From a virus: a DNA stretch of 43,760 nt. Shown in pieces: positions 6,889-13,885 of the stretch (the first letter of the stretch is position 1; every line of letters starts with the position of its first letter). The DNA is taken from positions 1-43,760 of the IMG/VR virus record IMGVR_UViG_3300009506_000066, one strand, 5' to 3'. The notes under the pieces were generated by a model that saw only the letters and a list, made by a program, of their open reading frames with translations, searched no databases and had not been told where the DNA came from. Position numbers and translations under genes: made by a program.

Positions 6889-7507
6889 CGTCCCCCCTGT
6901 TGTGTAGCAGTAATGATGTGACCCATAACCGGGGTGCACCAACTGGTTTACCGTGGTCATCCTTCTCCCAGTAGTATATGCCGTAGTCCGTCCCGTTTGT
7001 TCCACCACCATAGAAGGATGGTCTTCGAGCACACACCGAAACTTCACTGGGCCAGATCTCATTCCAGAGACCTTCATATCTTTTAACACTGGCCTGGAAA
7101 GCTAACCTTAAAAGAAAGATCATCTGTCCTCCAGGGACCAGCAGATCCCAAGATAGCCTGATCATTTCCTCAGCAAACTTATAAGGCGGATTGCTGACGA
7201 TCAGGTCATATATCTGGTCTTGCAGGGGCGCCCATTTCATGAAATCTGTGTTGTTAAACCAGATATCGAAGTTGGGCGGTTGTGGTTGGTTTAGTAACTC
7301 TACTCCAGTAAGGTTAGCTGTAGGGACGTACTCTATGAGCACCTCCCCCCAGCGACCGTCCCCGGCACCAACATCCAGGGCATTACTAACTGGCTCTACT
7401 AGAAACTCATTGTAGGCTGCCCGAATGAGATTTTTCTCAGTGACGTAAACATCATTGGGGTCTCGTTCTGGCAGGTCATCCGTATCTTTTACGTAGATTG
7501 TGGTCAT
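6869..7507 (-). CDS. Class I SAM-dependent methyltransferase (NPPY type)
   Basis: About 212 residues. Motif I is ALDVGAGDGRWGEV (43-56), the acidic end of strand 2 is GVELL (68-72), and motif IV is SNPPYKFAEE (105-114), the signature of N6-adenine or N5-glutamine methyltransferases. The N-terminal VYVTEKNLIRA resembles the substrate-docking segment of small adenine methyltransferases. Start 7507 is preferred because it overlaps the upstream stop (ATGA) and has AAGGGAAAA before it. It probably methylates adenine in DNA or RNA; a partner restriction enzyme is not seen. The C-terminal YGIYYWEKDDHG segment is typical of phage members. Confidence 0.78.
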   Translation of the reverse strand: MTTIYVKDTDDLPERDPNDVYVTEKNLIRAAYNEFLVEPVSNALDVGAGDGRWGEVLIEYVPTANLTGVELLNQPQPPNFDIWFNNTDFMKWAPLQDQIYDLIVSNPPYKFAEEMIRLSWDLLVPGGQMIFLLRLAFQASVKRYEGLWNEIWPSEVSVCARRPSFYGGGTNGTDYGIYYWEKDDHGKPVGAPRLWVTSLLLHNRGDDEYWAA

Positions 7508-7701
7508 TTTTCCCTTTTTATTCCTGCAGTAAACAGTCCCAGGTAGTGGTATCCCCATCCAATGCCGATGAAGCTGTATTCCCCATCAGGCCATTTTTTG
7601 AAGATGTACTTTAGAACCTCTTTAGGAAATTTTACTATAGCAAACTTCCCAAAGATAGTCTTATATAAGAACCCCTCCCTGGGCATCGTCTCTTGTTCCA
7701 T
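7504..7701 (-). CDS. Hypothetical protein, about 65 aa
   Basis: Three starts are possible near 7713-7701. ATG 7701 is chosen because GGAGG ends five bases before it. The gene overlaps the end of the upstream methyltransferase and is coupled by ATGA to the downstream one. The product is small, basic and aromatic-rich (FLYKTIFGKFAIVKFPKEV, then KKWPDGEYSFIGIGWGYHYL), with beta-like periodicity. No family recognised; a partner for one of the flanking methyltransferases is possible from the context only. Confidence 0.6.
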   Translation of the reverse strand: MEQETMPREGFLYKTIFGKFAIVKFPKEVLKYIFKKWPDGEYSFIGIGWGYHYLGLFTAGIKREK

Positions 7702-8332
7702 CATTGCCTCCAAGATTATCGAGTATGGAGATAAGCTGGACCCTTCCGAAGTATGTTCTTGGTTGCCAGTATGCGAGATCAGTCAGGTCAAAAGTTTTAC
7801 CTTCTCCTTCCTCTACAATCACACCCCCACCATCCACGCCAATTAGAAGTGTCTTATTTTCCTTAAGATATTCGTAAGGCATTTCTGGAACAATAGCACC
7901 TTCAACTAAGTGCCAAACATGTGCTTTTTTAAACTTTCCGTCTTTGTTTACCGGGGAGAACCAGTGCTGAAAGATGATCCTTTTCCTGGCAACCCGGTGC
8001 AACTCATTTAACATATCATGGTTCCACTGAAACTTCCCGTTGTACGGGGGGTCTATCAGCACAGTATCAAAAGAGTTGTCTGCTACGGGCAGCCTTGCAG
8101 CGTCCGCTTTGATGTCAGCGTCTTCGAACAGGTCGATCCTAACATCTCCCAGCATGCTCTTACCAGGGCAAACGTGTAAGGTCGTACCAACCAACCTCTC
8201 CCGCAAGTACTCCTCAACTGCATCGGGCCATAGCACTTTATCTACGGTGTAGAGATGTGCTGTACCTGCCAGAGGAACAGCCCCTCGAGTAGCATGTATC
8301 CCTTTTTGCGCCTTGTAGGTTACGGTGCTCAT
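7661..8332 (-). CDS. SAM-dependent methyltransferase with DPPYNGK motif
   Basis: 223 residues. The second half of a Rossmann methyltransferase is clear: DADIKADAARLPVADNSFD (71-89), then VLIDPPYNGK (91-100), then a helix and a KRIIFQHWFSP strand. The usual glycine-rich motif I is replaced by HVCPGKSMLGD (53-63), which still fits a SAM loop. DPPY suggests an amino-group target (adenine or cytosine N4); the pattern with PVADNSFD also occurs in small-molecule and tRNA methyltransferases. The start overlaps the RNase H stop (ATGA). The target cannot be fixed from sequence alone. Confidence 0.75.
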   Translation of the reverse strand: MSTVTYKAQKGIHATRGAVPLAGTAHLYTVDKVLWPDAVEEYLRERLVGTTLHVCPGKSMLGDVRIDLFEDADIKADAARLPVADNSFDTVLIDPPYNGKFQWNHDMLNELHRVARKRIIFQHWFSPVNKDGKFKKAHVWHLVEGAIVPEMPYEYLKENKTLLIGVDGGGVIVEEGEGKTFDLTDLAYWQPRTYFGRVQLISILDNLGGNDGTRDDAQGGVLI

Positions 8333-8823
8333 GGTGATATTCTTCCCATGAAGTCTACCAAGCGCCTCTGGTTGAAGTCGTGTATTGTCTCGTCAATCGT
8401 TAGCATCTTGGTCCTGCATTGCACTGCAACCTGATCTGCGATCTCATTCATGTACTCTCCGTCGTGGCCTTTTATTTTGGTCAGGTCTATGCGATGCTTT
8501 CCTGCTACGATTTCTTTCTGCAGCATCTCCCACAACCAAGTGTTTGTTTCCAGGAGTTTTTTGCCTGTCATGATGCGCCTTATCCCGTAGATAACATACT
8601 GGCTGTCCGTGATTATCTCTACATGGCACGGGTAGTATAGGGCCTCGATTGCAGCAAGCACTGCATAAGCTTCCATGACATTATTGGTAGTATCGGACAT
8701 ATATTGTCCAATAATACGCACAATTTTGATATTGTCTTTTTCTGTTAGTAGGACTGCAGCCCAGCCCCCCATCCTAGTGTTCCAATCCGAGCTCCCATCA
8801 GTCCAAACTTGGACTTTTTTCAT
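8329..8823 (-). CDS. rnhA: Ribonuclease HI
   Basis: Degrades RNA in RNA-DNA hybrids, removing primers and R-loops. The four catalytic acids are present: Asp9 in WTDGSSDW, Glu51 in NNVMEAYA, Asp73 in IITDSQYVI and Asp130 in NEIADQVA, with the KGHDGEYMNE loop before the last. The length of 164 residues is normal, with about 30 extra residues at the C-terminus. It is translationally coupled (ATGA) to genes on both sides, close to SSB, as expected for a replication operon. Confidence 0.93.
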   Translation of the reverse strand: MKKVQVWTDGSSDWNTRMGGWAAVLLTEKDNIKIVRIIGQYMSDTTNNVMEAYAVLAAIEALYYPCHVEIITDSQYVIYGIRRIMTGKKLLETNTWLWEMLQKEIVAGKHRIDLTKIKGHDGEYMNEIADQVAVQCRTKMLTIDETIHDFNQRRLVDFMGRISP

Positions 8824-9017
8824 TCTGTTTCCTCGAAGAAACTACCAATATATTCCTTTACCTCCACTTCTTTTTGAGCCACGAGGTTTGACAACTCTTC
8901 GGCGTCTATACCTTGTTTTGTAGCTGCTTGGATTGTTTCCCTGTGCAAGCTGATCTTGATCTTCAGCGTCCCTATTATCAGGGGGTCCTTGTGGATCGTC
9001 ACTGGTAGTTGTAGCAT
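8820..9017 (-). CDS. Small hypothetical protein overlapping another gene out of frame
   Basis: 65 residues starting at ATG 9017 with ATGGAG at about seven-base spacing and ending in ATGA with RNase HI, both strong signs of real translation. The product is helical and charged (TLKIKISLHRETIQAA, then DAEELSNLVAQKEVEVKEYI). Nearly the whole gene lies over the C-terminal third of the 146-aa gene in another frame. No family recognised. Confidence 0.65.
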   Translation of the reverse strand: MLQLPVTIHKDPLIIGTLKIKISLHRETIQAATKQGIDAEELSNLVAQKEVEVKEYIGSFFEETE

Positions 9018-9282
9018 TTATAGCTCCATACTTTGTTAGTAACCCGTCGTCCAAAGTACCGGGCTCTTCACTGTGTCTTATGAACAGGTTCTCTCTCCAG
9101 GCTCTCTCGAGGCTGGGTAGTAAGACGGTGGATAAGTCCAGACCATCTGCTATCATCTTTTCAACCTGCTGGTAAGCTAGTCCAAGATAAATAGCAATAA
9201 GGAGGGTGGGGTCTTCCCCCACATCCTCCTCAAGCAGTCGTGCAAACTTATCCAGGCTTACCCCGTAACTAGAAGGGCACAT
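8842..9282 (-). CDS. Hypothetical protein, 146 aa, helical N-terminal domain
   Basis: It starts inside the SSB gene (14-base overlap). The first 90 residues look like a folded helical domain (LDKFARLLEEDVGEDPTLL, then YLGLAYQQVEKMIADGL). The remainder is low-complexity, first acidic and Asn/Gln-rich, then strongly basic (TRYRRRRVVKPRGSKR). That second part overlaps the 65-aa gene in another frame, so it may be a disordered nucleic-acid-binding tail or simply tolerated sequence. The position next to SSB suggests a DNA-replication accessory role, which is inference. Confidence 0.62.
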   Translation of the reverse strand: MCPSSYGVSLDKFARLLEEDVGEDPTLLIAIYLGLAYQQVEKMIADGLDLSTVLLPSLERAWRENLFIRHSEEPGTLDDGLLTKYGAINATTTSDDPQGPPDNRDAEDQDQLAQGNNPSSYKTRYRRRRVVKPRGSKRSGGKGIYW

Positions 9283-9670
9283 CTACCGCATCAGTATAAA
9301 CTGGTTCGCTGGAGCTTTCTCCAGAGCCAGCATCGATTGCACCCTTTCCAAAGTCTATACTTACAACTTTGAAGTTGTGGAAATAACGGTTGGTCCCGGT
9401 CTCTTCATCTTGGACAGCTCGCCTTTGGTATTCCGCCTCTACGAATACCTGGGTACCTTTTACGGCCCGGGCAATAATCCTTTCGGCTTTCTTCCCAAAT
9501 GCAACGCAGTCAAACCAAGTGGTCTCGTCCTTCCACTGACCGTCATCCCCCATCCAGGACTTGCGGGATGCTACCCCAAAGGTAACCATCGCAGATCCGC
9601 TAGGGAGGTATTTCATCTCTGGGTCCTGACCAAGTAATCCAGAGAACAGGCAAAGATTTTTGACACTCAT
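9269..9670 (-). CDS. ssb: Single-stranded DNA-binding protein
   Basis: 133 residues with the OB-fold pattern of bacterial and phage SSB: an N-terminal strand (NLCLFSGLLGQDPEMKYLPS), GSAMVTFGVASRK, a WKDETTWFDCVAFGKKAE strand, then GTQVFVEAEYQ and a short Ser/Gly linker. The tail VYTDAVDVPF keeps the acidic tip ending in Pro-Phe that recruits replication partners. It protects ssDNA in replication and recombination. First gene of the leftward operon, with AAGGAGG before ATG 9670 and a promoter 33-61 bases upstream. Confidence 0.93.
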   Translation of the reverse strand: MSVKNLCLFSGLLGQDPEMKYLPSGSAMVTFGVASRKSWMGDDGQWKDETTWFDCVAFGKKAERIIARAVKGTQVFVEAEYQRRAVQDEETGTNRYFHNFKVVSIDFGKGAIDAGSGESSSEPVYTDAVDVPF

Positions 9671-9702
9671 TTTAGTGCCTCCTTATGTAGTAAGTTTTAT
9701 TA

Positions 9703-9731
9703 ATTATATCACACATTCTGGATAAATGCAA
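9703..9731 (-). promoter_or_regulatory. Leftward early promoter
   Basis: On the minus strand: TTGCAT (9731-9726), 17-base spacer, TATAAT (9708-9703), then a leader of about 25 bases to the SSB gene. The -35 and -10 hexamers and spacing match those of the opposing rightward promoter at 9826. One arm of the 20-base inverted repeat abuts and overlaps its -35 element by two bases, so a protein bound there could control it. Confidence 0.8.
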
Positions 9732-9787
9732 ACCTCAATTTCAGTAACAATAGTATTGTAGTATAACTGTTACCGAAACTGAGGTTT
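9730..9787. promoter_or_regulatory. 20-bp inverted repeat between divergent promoters, probable operator
   Basis: Arms 9730-9749 and 9768-9787 are inverted copies with two mismatches, separated by 18 AT-rich bases. The left arm touches the -35 of the leftward promoter. No T-run follows, so it is not a terminator. Binding of a dimer or tetramer to the arms is inferred; an AT-rich bend between arms is possible. Confidence 0.55.
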
Positions 9788-9801
9788 TGTTGGTAGTTGT
9801 A

Positions 9802-9818
9802 ACATAAGTGTCTTATGT
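9802..9818. promoter_or_regulatory. 17-bp palindrome upstream of the rightward promoter
   Basis: ACATAAG-TGT-CTTATGT is a perfect 7+3+7 palindrome ending seven bases before the rightward -35 element. Its size and position fit the operator of a dimeric HTH or ribbon-helix-helix repressor, or an activator site. No matching repressor gene is identified in the window. Confidence 0.5.
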
Positions 9819-9825
9819 AGTCAAT

Positions 9826-9854
9826 TTGCATTTTTTTATGTTTTGTGGTATAAT
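9826..9854 (+). promoter_or_regulatory. Rightward early promoter
   Basis: TTGCAT (9826-9831), 17-base spacer, TATAAT (9849-9854). Transcription would start near 9861 and reach the GTG at 9892. The hexamers and spacing equal those of the leftward promoter, so both operons may respond to the same holoenzyme and be balanced by the operators between them. Confidence 0.82.
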
Positions 9855-9891
9855 TATTATATATATCATAAATATAGGGGGAAATATACTT

Positions 9892-10113
9892 GTGCTAGAT
9901 CACACTGATGAGGACAAGCTTTTTGAGCGCATAGAAATAAATGAGGCCGTAATGGCTATGCCACCCAAGCAACGGGTGGTTCTTGCCATGGTATCTGCAG
10001 GACATACCCAACTGGACTGTGCTAAAGTAGTAGGATTGACCCGGGCTGCAATTGGCGCAATCTATCATAAAGCAATTGAAGAGATAAGGGAGGCCATGGA
10101 TGCCAGCTCATAA
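9892..10113 (+). CDS. Sigma-70 region-4-like HTH protein
   Basis: The frame is open from 9808, but that part overlaps the promoter. GTG 9892, eleven bases after AGGGGGA, is the likely start, giving 73 residues. The core MPPKQRVVLAMVSAGHTQLD, then A-K-V-V-G-L-T-R-A-A-I and HKAIEEIREAM, matches the HTH of sigma region 4 and of small phage sigma-like regulators. It lacks region 2, so it cannot melt promoters alone and probably acts as a transcription regulator or an initiation co-factor. It overlaps the next zinc-ribbon gene by 14 bases, and the same two modules occur fused at 17377-17832. Confidence 0.75.
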   Translation: MLDHTDEDKLFERIEINEAVMAMPPKQRVVLAMVSAGHTQLDCAKVVGLTRAAIGAIYHKAIEEIREAMDASS

Positions 10114-10330
10114 ATGTTTAGCAGGTTGTGGGCAGACCATCACATGGCAGTTTGCAATTTGCAGTAAATGCGAAATGAAATACGGGAGCTCCCCATATAG
10201 ATGGCCCGCATGGTTGCGCTATTTGTGGAGGCAGACACAGAAAGAACGTAGGCAGACTAAAAAGCAAAACCTGCACGAAATAAACCTGGACATAACGGAC
10301 CTGGAGGGGGTAATATCAAATGCCAAATGA
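10100..10330 (+). CDS. Zinc-ribbon protein, partner of the HTH protein
   Basis: 76 residues. Cys residues in HKCLAGCGQ and CSKCEMKYG form a likely zinc site, followed by a WPAWLRYLWR helix and a basic stretch (KERRQTKKQN). The segment CGQTITWQFAICSKCE is strikingly like ACAGKTITWTFAICSDCE in the protein at 17377, so the two are paralogues. It overlaps the HTH gene upstream and the terminase small subunit downstream. Zinc ribbons of this size often contact RNA polymerase or nucleic acid; its role as the second half of a regulator is inferred. Confidence 0.72.
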   Translation: MPAHKCLAGCGQTITWQFAICSKCEMKYGSSPYRWPAWLRYLWRQTQKERRQTKKQNLHEINLDITDLEGVISNAK

Positions 10331-11174
10331 GTTAGCAGTGACTAACGCACCGGACCTTGAGTGGAGTGAGATAGTAGACAAACTTATAGACACGATCAAC
10401 GAGGATGAGGACATTCCTGAAGATGTGGTAGAGGCCACAGAGCTCCTCCTGGTTGGGTTTCCTCTGAGCCAAGTAGCAGAAGAGATCGGAGTACAAGCGA
10501 AAACAATCAGGAAGTGGATTTCGAAGTACCCTGTAATGGCAGCCACGCTTGCCAGCGGTAGGGAGATGCTGACCCAATGGAGGATGGCCCGCCTGGAACA
10601 ACAGTTTTTGAAAGCTGTAAACAGGTCTGACCAGATCCTGGACCTCAGTTTGAGCGGGTCTTACTATGATGCAGAAGGAAAAGAGCACTACGTTGACCCT
10701 AAAGTACTGAGTGTAGTTGCTGCTCAGTCCAGGTATGTTATTGGTCTGTTTTCAGGCCAGAAGTTGGACGTGAAAGTTACCCACGAGCTTGGTAATACAG
10801 TATTGAAAGCTCAGAGCGATGCGCTTGACTATATTGTTGATAAGCTCGGAGAGCAGTCAGCCGGGCAGGTAATTGATGCGGTAGAAACTACCTATCGTGT
10901 CATCGATGAAAAGATTGAAGATGGACCAGTACTAAACTCAGATGGTTCCTCACTATACGGGGAAATGGGTGTGCTGGATACAAACGAACATGGTTCTCTG
11001 TGCCATATCTGTGGTAACAGGTATAAGTCCCTGCATTCACACTTGTACTCTAAACACAATATGTCAACGAAGGACTATGAAATAGTTTATCTGCTCGAGC
11101 AGGGGGCTGTTCGGGCAGCAAAAATAGAGGAGAATAACGATGGTGATGTGGCTAAAGAGTCCGCTGCAGTTTAA
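10320..11174 (+). CDS. terS: Terminase small subunit-like protein with C-terminal zinc finger
   Basis: 284 residues directly upstream of the large-subunit block. An HTH appears at about 48-70 (GFPLSQVAEEIGVQAKTIRK), as in small terminases that bind the packaging site, followed by helices (TQWRMARLEQQFLKAV) that could form the ring core. The C-terminus carries LCHICGNRYKSLHSHLYSKH, then MSTKDYEI, closely resembling the Cys2-His2 finger of Ros/MucR regulators (CxxCxxxFKSLxxHL...H). It probably recognises phage DNA and passes it to TerL. The TerS assignment rests on position plus the HTH; the added finger is unusual. Confidence 0.72.
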   Translation: MPNELAVTNAPDLEWSEIVDKLIDTINEDEDIPEDVVEATELLLVGFPLSQVAEEIGVQAKTIRKWISKYPVMAATLASGREMLTQWRMARLEQQFLKAVNRSDQILDLSLSGSYYDAEGKEHYVDPKVLSVVAAQSRYVIGLFSGQKLDVKVTHELGNTVLKAQSDALDYIVDKLGEQSAGQVIDAVETTYRVIDEKIEDGPVLNSDGSSLYGEMGVLDTNEHGSLCHICGNRYKSLHSHLYSKHNMSTKDYEIVYLLEQGAVRAAKIEENNDGDVAKESAAV

Positions 11175-11484
11175 CAGCGACGATCAGGCAAAGGACTTCC
11201 TACATACGTATGGAATGAGGTTTGAAAACTCGGTAAACGACAACCAGACAGACTACATGGTTCTGCTGTCATTGTACAGACAGAAATTAGGTGGTGTGCT
11301 CTGGTTTGATGGTGACCTGGAACCAGACCGGGACGTTTTCATTACCCTGAACCCTGCTGTAGAGTCTGAAGATGTAAAGATTCTAACAAAGGAATATCAG
11401 GACTACACCCTCTCGATGCTAAAGACTTTCTGTAGAGCTCTTGTGCGTCCTGACTGGGCACCCGATATTTCAGATGGTCAATAA
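11140..11484 (+). CDS. Hypothetical protein between terminase genes
   Basis: 114 residues from ATG 11140 with AGAGGAG upstream; ATG 11146 is an alternative. It overlaps TerS by 35 bases and TerL by 11, so the three are co-translated. It has a helical N-terminus (SDDQAKDFLHTYGMRF), a hydrophobic core (YMVLLSLYRQKLGGVLWF) and a C-terminal helix (YTLSMLKTFCRALV). A packaging accessory role is suggested only by position. Confidence 0.62.
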   Translation: MVMWLKSPLQFNSDDQAKDFLHTYGMRFENSVNDNQTDYMVLLSLYRQKLGGVLWFDGDLEPDRDVFITLNPAVESEDVKILTKEYQDYTLSMLKTFCRALVRPDWAPDISDGQ

Positions 11485-13342
11485 AACAGACCTGGAGAGT
11501 TTAGCTCTCCGTGACCCCTTATCATTCGGTATCCTGCACATAGACCTCCTGGACGACAAACACTGGAAGGTCTGGAAATGGCTACCGGAGCTATATTCTG
11601 TTGGCAACCCATGGGCTATAGAAAAGTACCCTGTCGGACTTGCCAGGAAATTTGCTATCCAGAAGAGTACCCAGGCTGGGATTACCACATTGATGATGGT
11701 AAAGTCCCTGCACTTCTTAGCAAACTGGAACGTCAGAGTATTTTACACCCTACCCAGGTTGACCGATGTCGGTGACTTTTCTGGCACCCGGCTTGACCCA
11801 ACTATCCAGGCGTCTCCCTTTCTCAGGGAGTTGCTGGGAGAACCAAACTCCAACCATGCTAAAAGAATAGGCAACAGTTACATGTACATATCTGAGTTGA
11901 CTACGGAACCCCGTATGCTGCCTTCCGATATGGCTATCATTGACGAGGTAGATCTCTCGGACATAGATCACATGTCCACTGTGCTGAACAGATTGGATGC
12001 GTCCCGTTGGAAGTTGAGCAACACACTCTCTACCCCAACCCTGGCAAACTACGGAATAAATGCTATCTTCTTGAACTCGGATATGCGTGAGTGGATGGTG
12101 AAGTGCCCGAGTTGTGGAACCCATCAGGTAATGGACTTCGATGTCAACGTCAGGATTGAAGGCCCCCCTGATACACCAACTCGAGTATACTACGGGTGCG
12201 AGAAATGCGACCGTGAGTTTACTGTCGATGAGATCAACGAATATGGTGAGTGGGTCCCAGGTAAACCTCAACTGAGTGACGAGCACCGGGGATACCACAT
12301 AAGCCAAATGATGACGCACCCCGCAATTGAGTTATACAAAGCTTTCCGTGACCCGCAAACTAAGCTGGTGGAGTTTTACAGGAAAAGGCTCGGGATGCCT
12401 TACCAGTTGGGGGGTGGCAGCATCGAGAGAGAGGACTTCCTGGTAACCTGTTTCGATGACCCGTATCTCCCAGAGATGAGCCCGGATGACCGTTCCAAGT
12501 ACTACATGGGACTTGACCAGGGCAACGAGCTCCAGGTTGTTATAGGCAAAATAGAGCCAGATAGTCGCCTTCGAAAGATTGTCCACATAGAGTTTATTCC
12601 TATGGAGGACGGTTTCGAGCGGGCTGCTAAACTTATGAAACTGTTCCGGATCAAGAGGGCAGTCTGGGACGGAAACCCGAACAGGCACCCGGTACTTACT
12701 ATCCAGAAAAACTTCCCGGGTAAGCTCCTGGCTGCAGATTATATCGAGCAGCAAAAGACAAGATGGAAGACCAACAAACAGGGACAGAAGTATACCACCA
12801 ATGTTACCATCCACAGAACCACAATGTTTGATGAGTTGATGGAGAGTATCAAAAAAGGTGAGTGGCAACTATACGGAGAACCCCCCAGCCTTAACCCGGA
12901 GGTGGAGTTGCTGATTGACCATGTAACGGCTCTCAAGAGAGATGTTGAAGAGCGCACTACAAGATCTGGTACAATAGAGGTTGGTGTTTATCGTAAACTG
13001 AGGATGGACCACTTGGCCCACGCCATGGGATATCTGGGCATAGCCATGGATATCGATAAAGGAAAACGAGGAAAAGTTGCCGTCGTTGGCGAAATGTCTG
13101 CAGAAGAGATTGTAGTAGAAGAAGATTCCGAAAGACCCCCCAAAGAGGATATCGTTTACATTGTTGGTAAACTTGCGGAGGTCCCGAAGGAACAACTATC
13201 AGAGTACTTGTTGAGGAGAGATAGCCCTAAGTATGAGATCCCGTTCCCATTATCTTATAAGATCACCAAGGTTTCAGAGTATGACCAGAATGTTGTTGAC
13301 TGGGTCATCACTGAGATCTTGCTTGGTGATGGGGTTATTTGA
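11474..13342 (+). CDS. terL: Terminase large subunit (GpA-like ATPase/nuclease)
   Basis: Motor that cuts and pumps DNA into the prohead. The ATPase half has a divergent Walker A, QKSTQAGITTLMM (63-75), and a Walker B, MAIIDEVDLSD (153-163). A zinc site CPSC...CEKC interrupts the chain, as in lambda GpA-type terminases. The nuclease half starts with YMGLDQGNE and has later acidic residues in DHVTALKRDV and MDHLAHAMGY. The ATG at 11474 is preferred over TTG 11441 because the latter runs 44 bases into the upstream gene; neither has a strong ribosome site. About 622 residues. The -35 of the next promoter overlaps its TGA. Confidence 0.9.
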   Translation: MVNKTDLESLALRDPLSFGILHIDLLDDKHWKVWKWLPELYSVGNPWAIEKYPVGLARKFAIQKSTQAGITTLMMVKSLHFLANWNVRVFYTLPRLTDVGDFSGTRLDPTIQASPFLRELLGEPNSNHAKRIGNSYMYISELTTEPRMLPSDMAIIDEVDLSDIDHMSTVLNRLDASRWKLSNTLSTPTLANYGINAIFLNSDMREWMVKCPSCGTHQVMDFDVNVRIEGPPDTPTRVYYGCEKCDREFTVDEINEYGEWVPGKPQLSDEHRGYHISQMMTHPAIELYKAFRDPQTKLVEFYRKRLGMPYQLGGGSIEREDFLVTCFDDPYLPEMSPDDRSKYYMGLDQGNELQVVIGKIEPDSRLRKIVHIEFIPMEDGFERAAKLMKLFRIKRAVWDGNPNRHPVLTIQKNFPGKLLAADYIEQQKTRWKTNKQGQKYTTNVTIHRTTMFDELMESIKKGEWQLYGEPPSLNPEVELLIDHVTALKRDVEERTTRSGTIEVGVYRKLRMDHLAHAMGYLGIAMDIDKGKRGKVAVVGEMSAEEIVVEEDSERPPKEDIVYIVGKLAEVPKEQLSEYLLRRDSPKYEIPFPLSYKITKVSEYDQNVVDWVITEILLGDGVI

Positions 13343-13367
13343 CACAGAATAAAATCTGTGATATAAT
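13339..13367 (+). promoter_or_regulatory. Consensus sigma70/A promoter for the noncoding region
   Basis: TTGACA (13339-13344), 17-base spacer, TATAAT (13362-13367): a perfect match to both hexamers with optimal spacing, making it one of the two best promoters in the window. It starts over the stop codon of TerL and points into about 600 bases without a protein gene, so high expression of an RNA is likely. Confidence 0.88.
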
Positions 13368-13373
13368 TGAGGT

Positions 13374-13885
13374 TGGTTTACATCAGGATAGTCCGGTCAG
13401 AGATTATTCTATAAAAAGATTCACCTGCCATCGGGGACCCCTTGTAGGGTCGCTGGGCCAGATGCTGACGGTCAGGAGACATTAGACTTCTCCATTTGCT
13501 GTGCTATCCCAGAACCTACGAAATGTAGCACAGAAACTTGAGTAGGTGTCACCCAAGACACCCCCCGTACTGTAACTCGGGGATTACGCAGAGCACTAGG
13601 TAACTCCTGAAGAAGGAGATAACAGATTAGTCACTCGGTAAAAGCAGACCTGGGCGAGTTGAAGACTGCGTAATGAGGATGCTCGGAGTAAAAGGGTACT
13701 TGTCGGATGGTATTCCCATCCTTAATCGCCCTCTCAGTCAGCCCTGACTGAGCAACGACAGCTCATCCATTCCCCCCTACTTAAGCTATCACACTTATTG
13801 GATACCATTTTTGTGTGGTGGCGGGTAGGGGGGAGTCTATGTTCTATCCTAGGGGTGACCCCAGGCCTTAAAAGCCCTGGTTACC
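13374..13885 (+). ncRNA. Candidate large structured RNA, about 510 nt
   Basis: No credible reading frame exists here, yet many segments pair exactly: 13499-13506 with 13526-13533 (8 bp), 13545-13550 with 13557-13562, 13563-13567 with 13578-13582, 13583-13591 with 13666-13674 (9 bp closing a multi-branch domain that holds 13604-13608/13614-13618 and 13633-13637/13655-13659), 13705-13710 with 13716-13721, 13733-13740 with 13745-13752, 13771-13780 with 13825-13834 (10 bp, holding 13790-13794/13813-13817), and a bulged stem 13854-13866/13874-13885. A loop at 13514-13519 can also pair with 13542-13547. Size and phage setting recall ROOL and GOLLD, but I cannot match either. No T-run marks the 3' end, so it may also be a long leader. 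Confidence 0.7.

Noticed and set aside
9730-9787. Inverted repeat as a bidirectional terminator
   Set aside because: No T-run follows either arm, the loop is long, and it lies between divergent promoters with no convergent transcription to stop.
13388-13420. Resemblance of GGATAGTCC and GGTCAGAGATTA to group I intron core elements
   Set aside because: The two elements appear in the wrong order for a group I core, the other core segments are missing, and no interrupted gene flanks the region.
13591-13670. tRNA-like look of GCAGAGCACTAGG with a seven-base loop at CTCC/GGAG
   Set aside because: No T-arm consensus, acceptor stem or CCA region can be fitted; the segment fits better as a branch inside the larger RNA fold.
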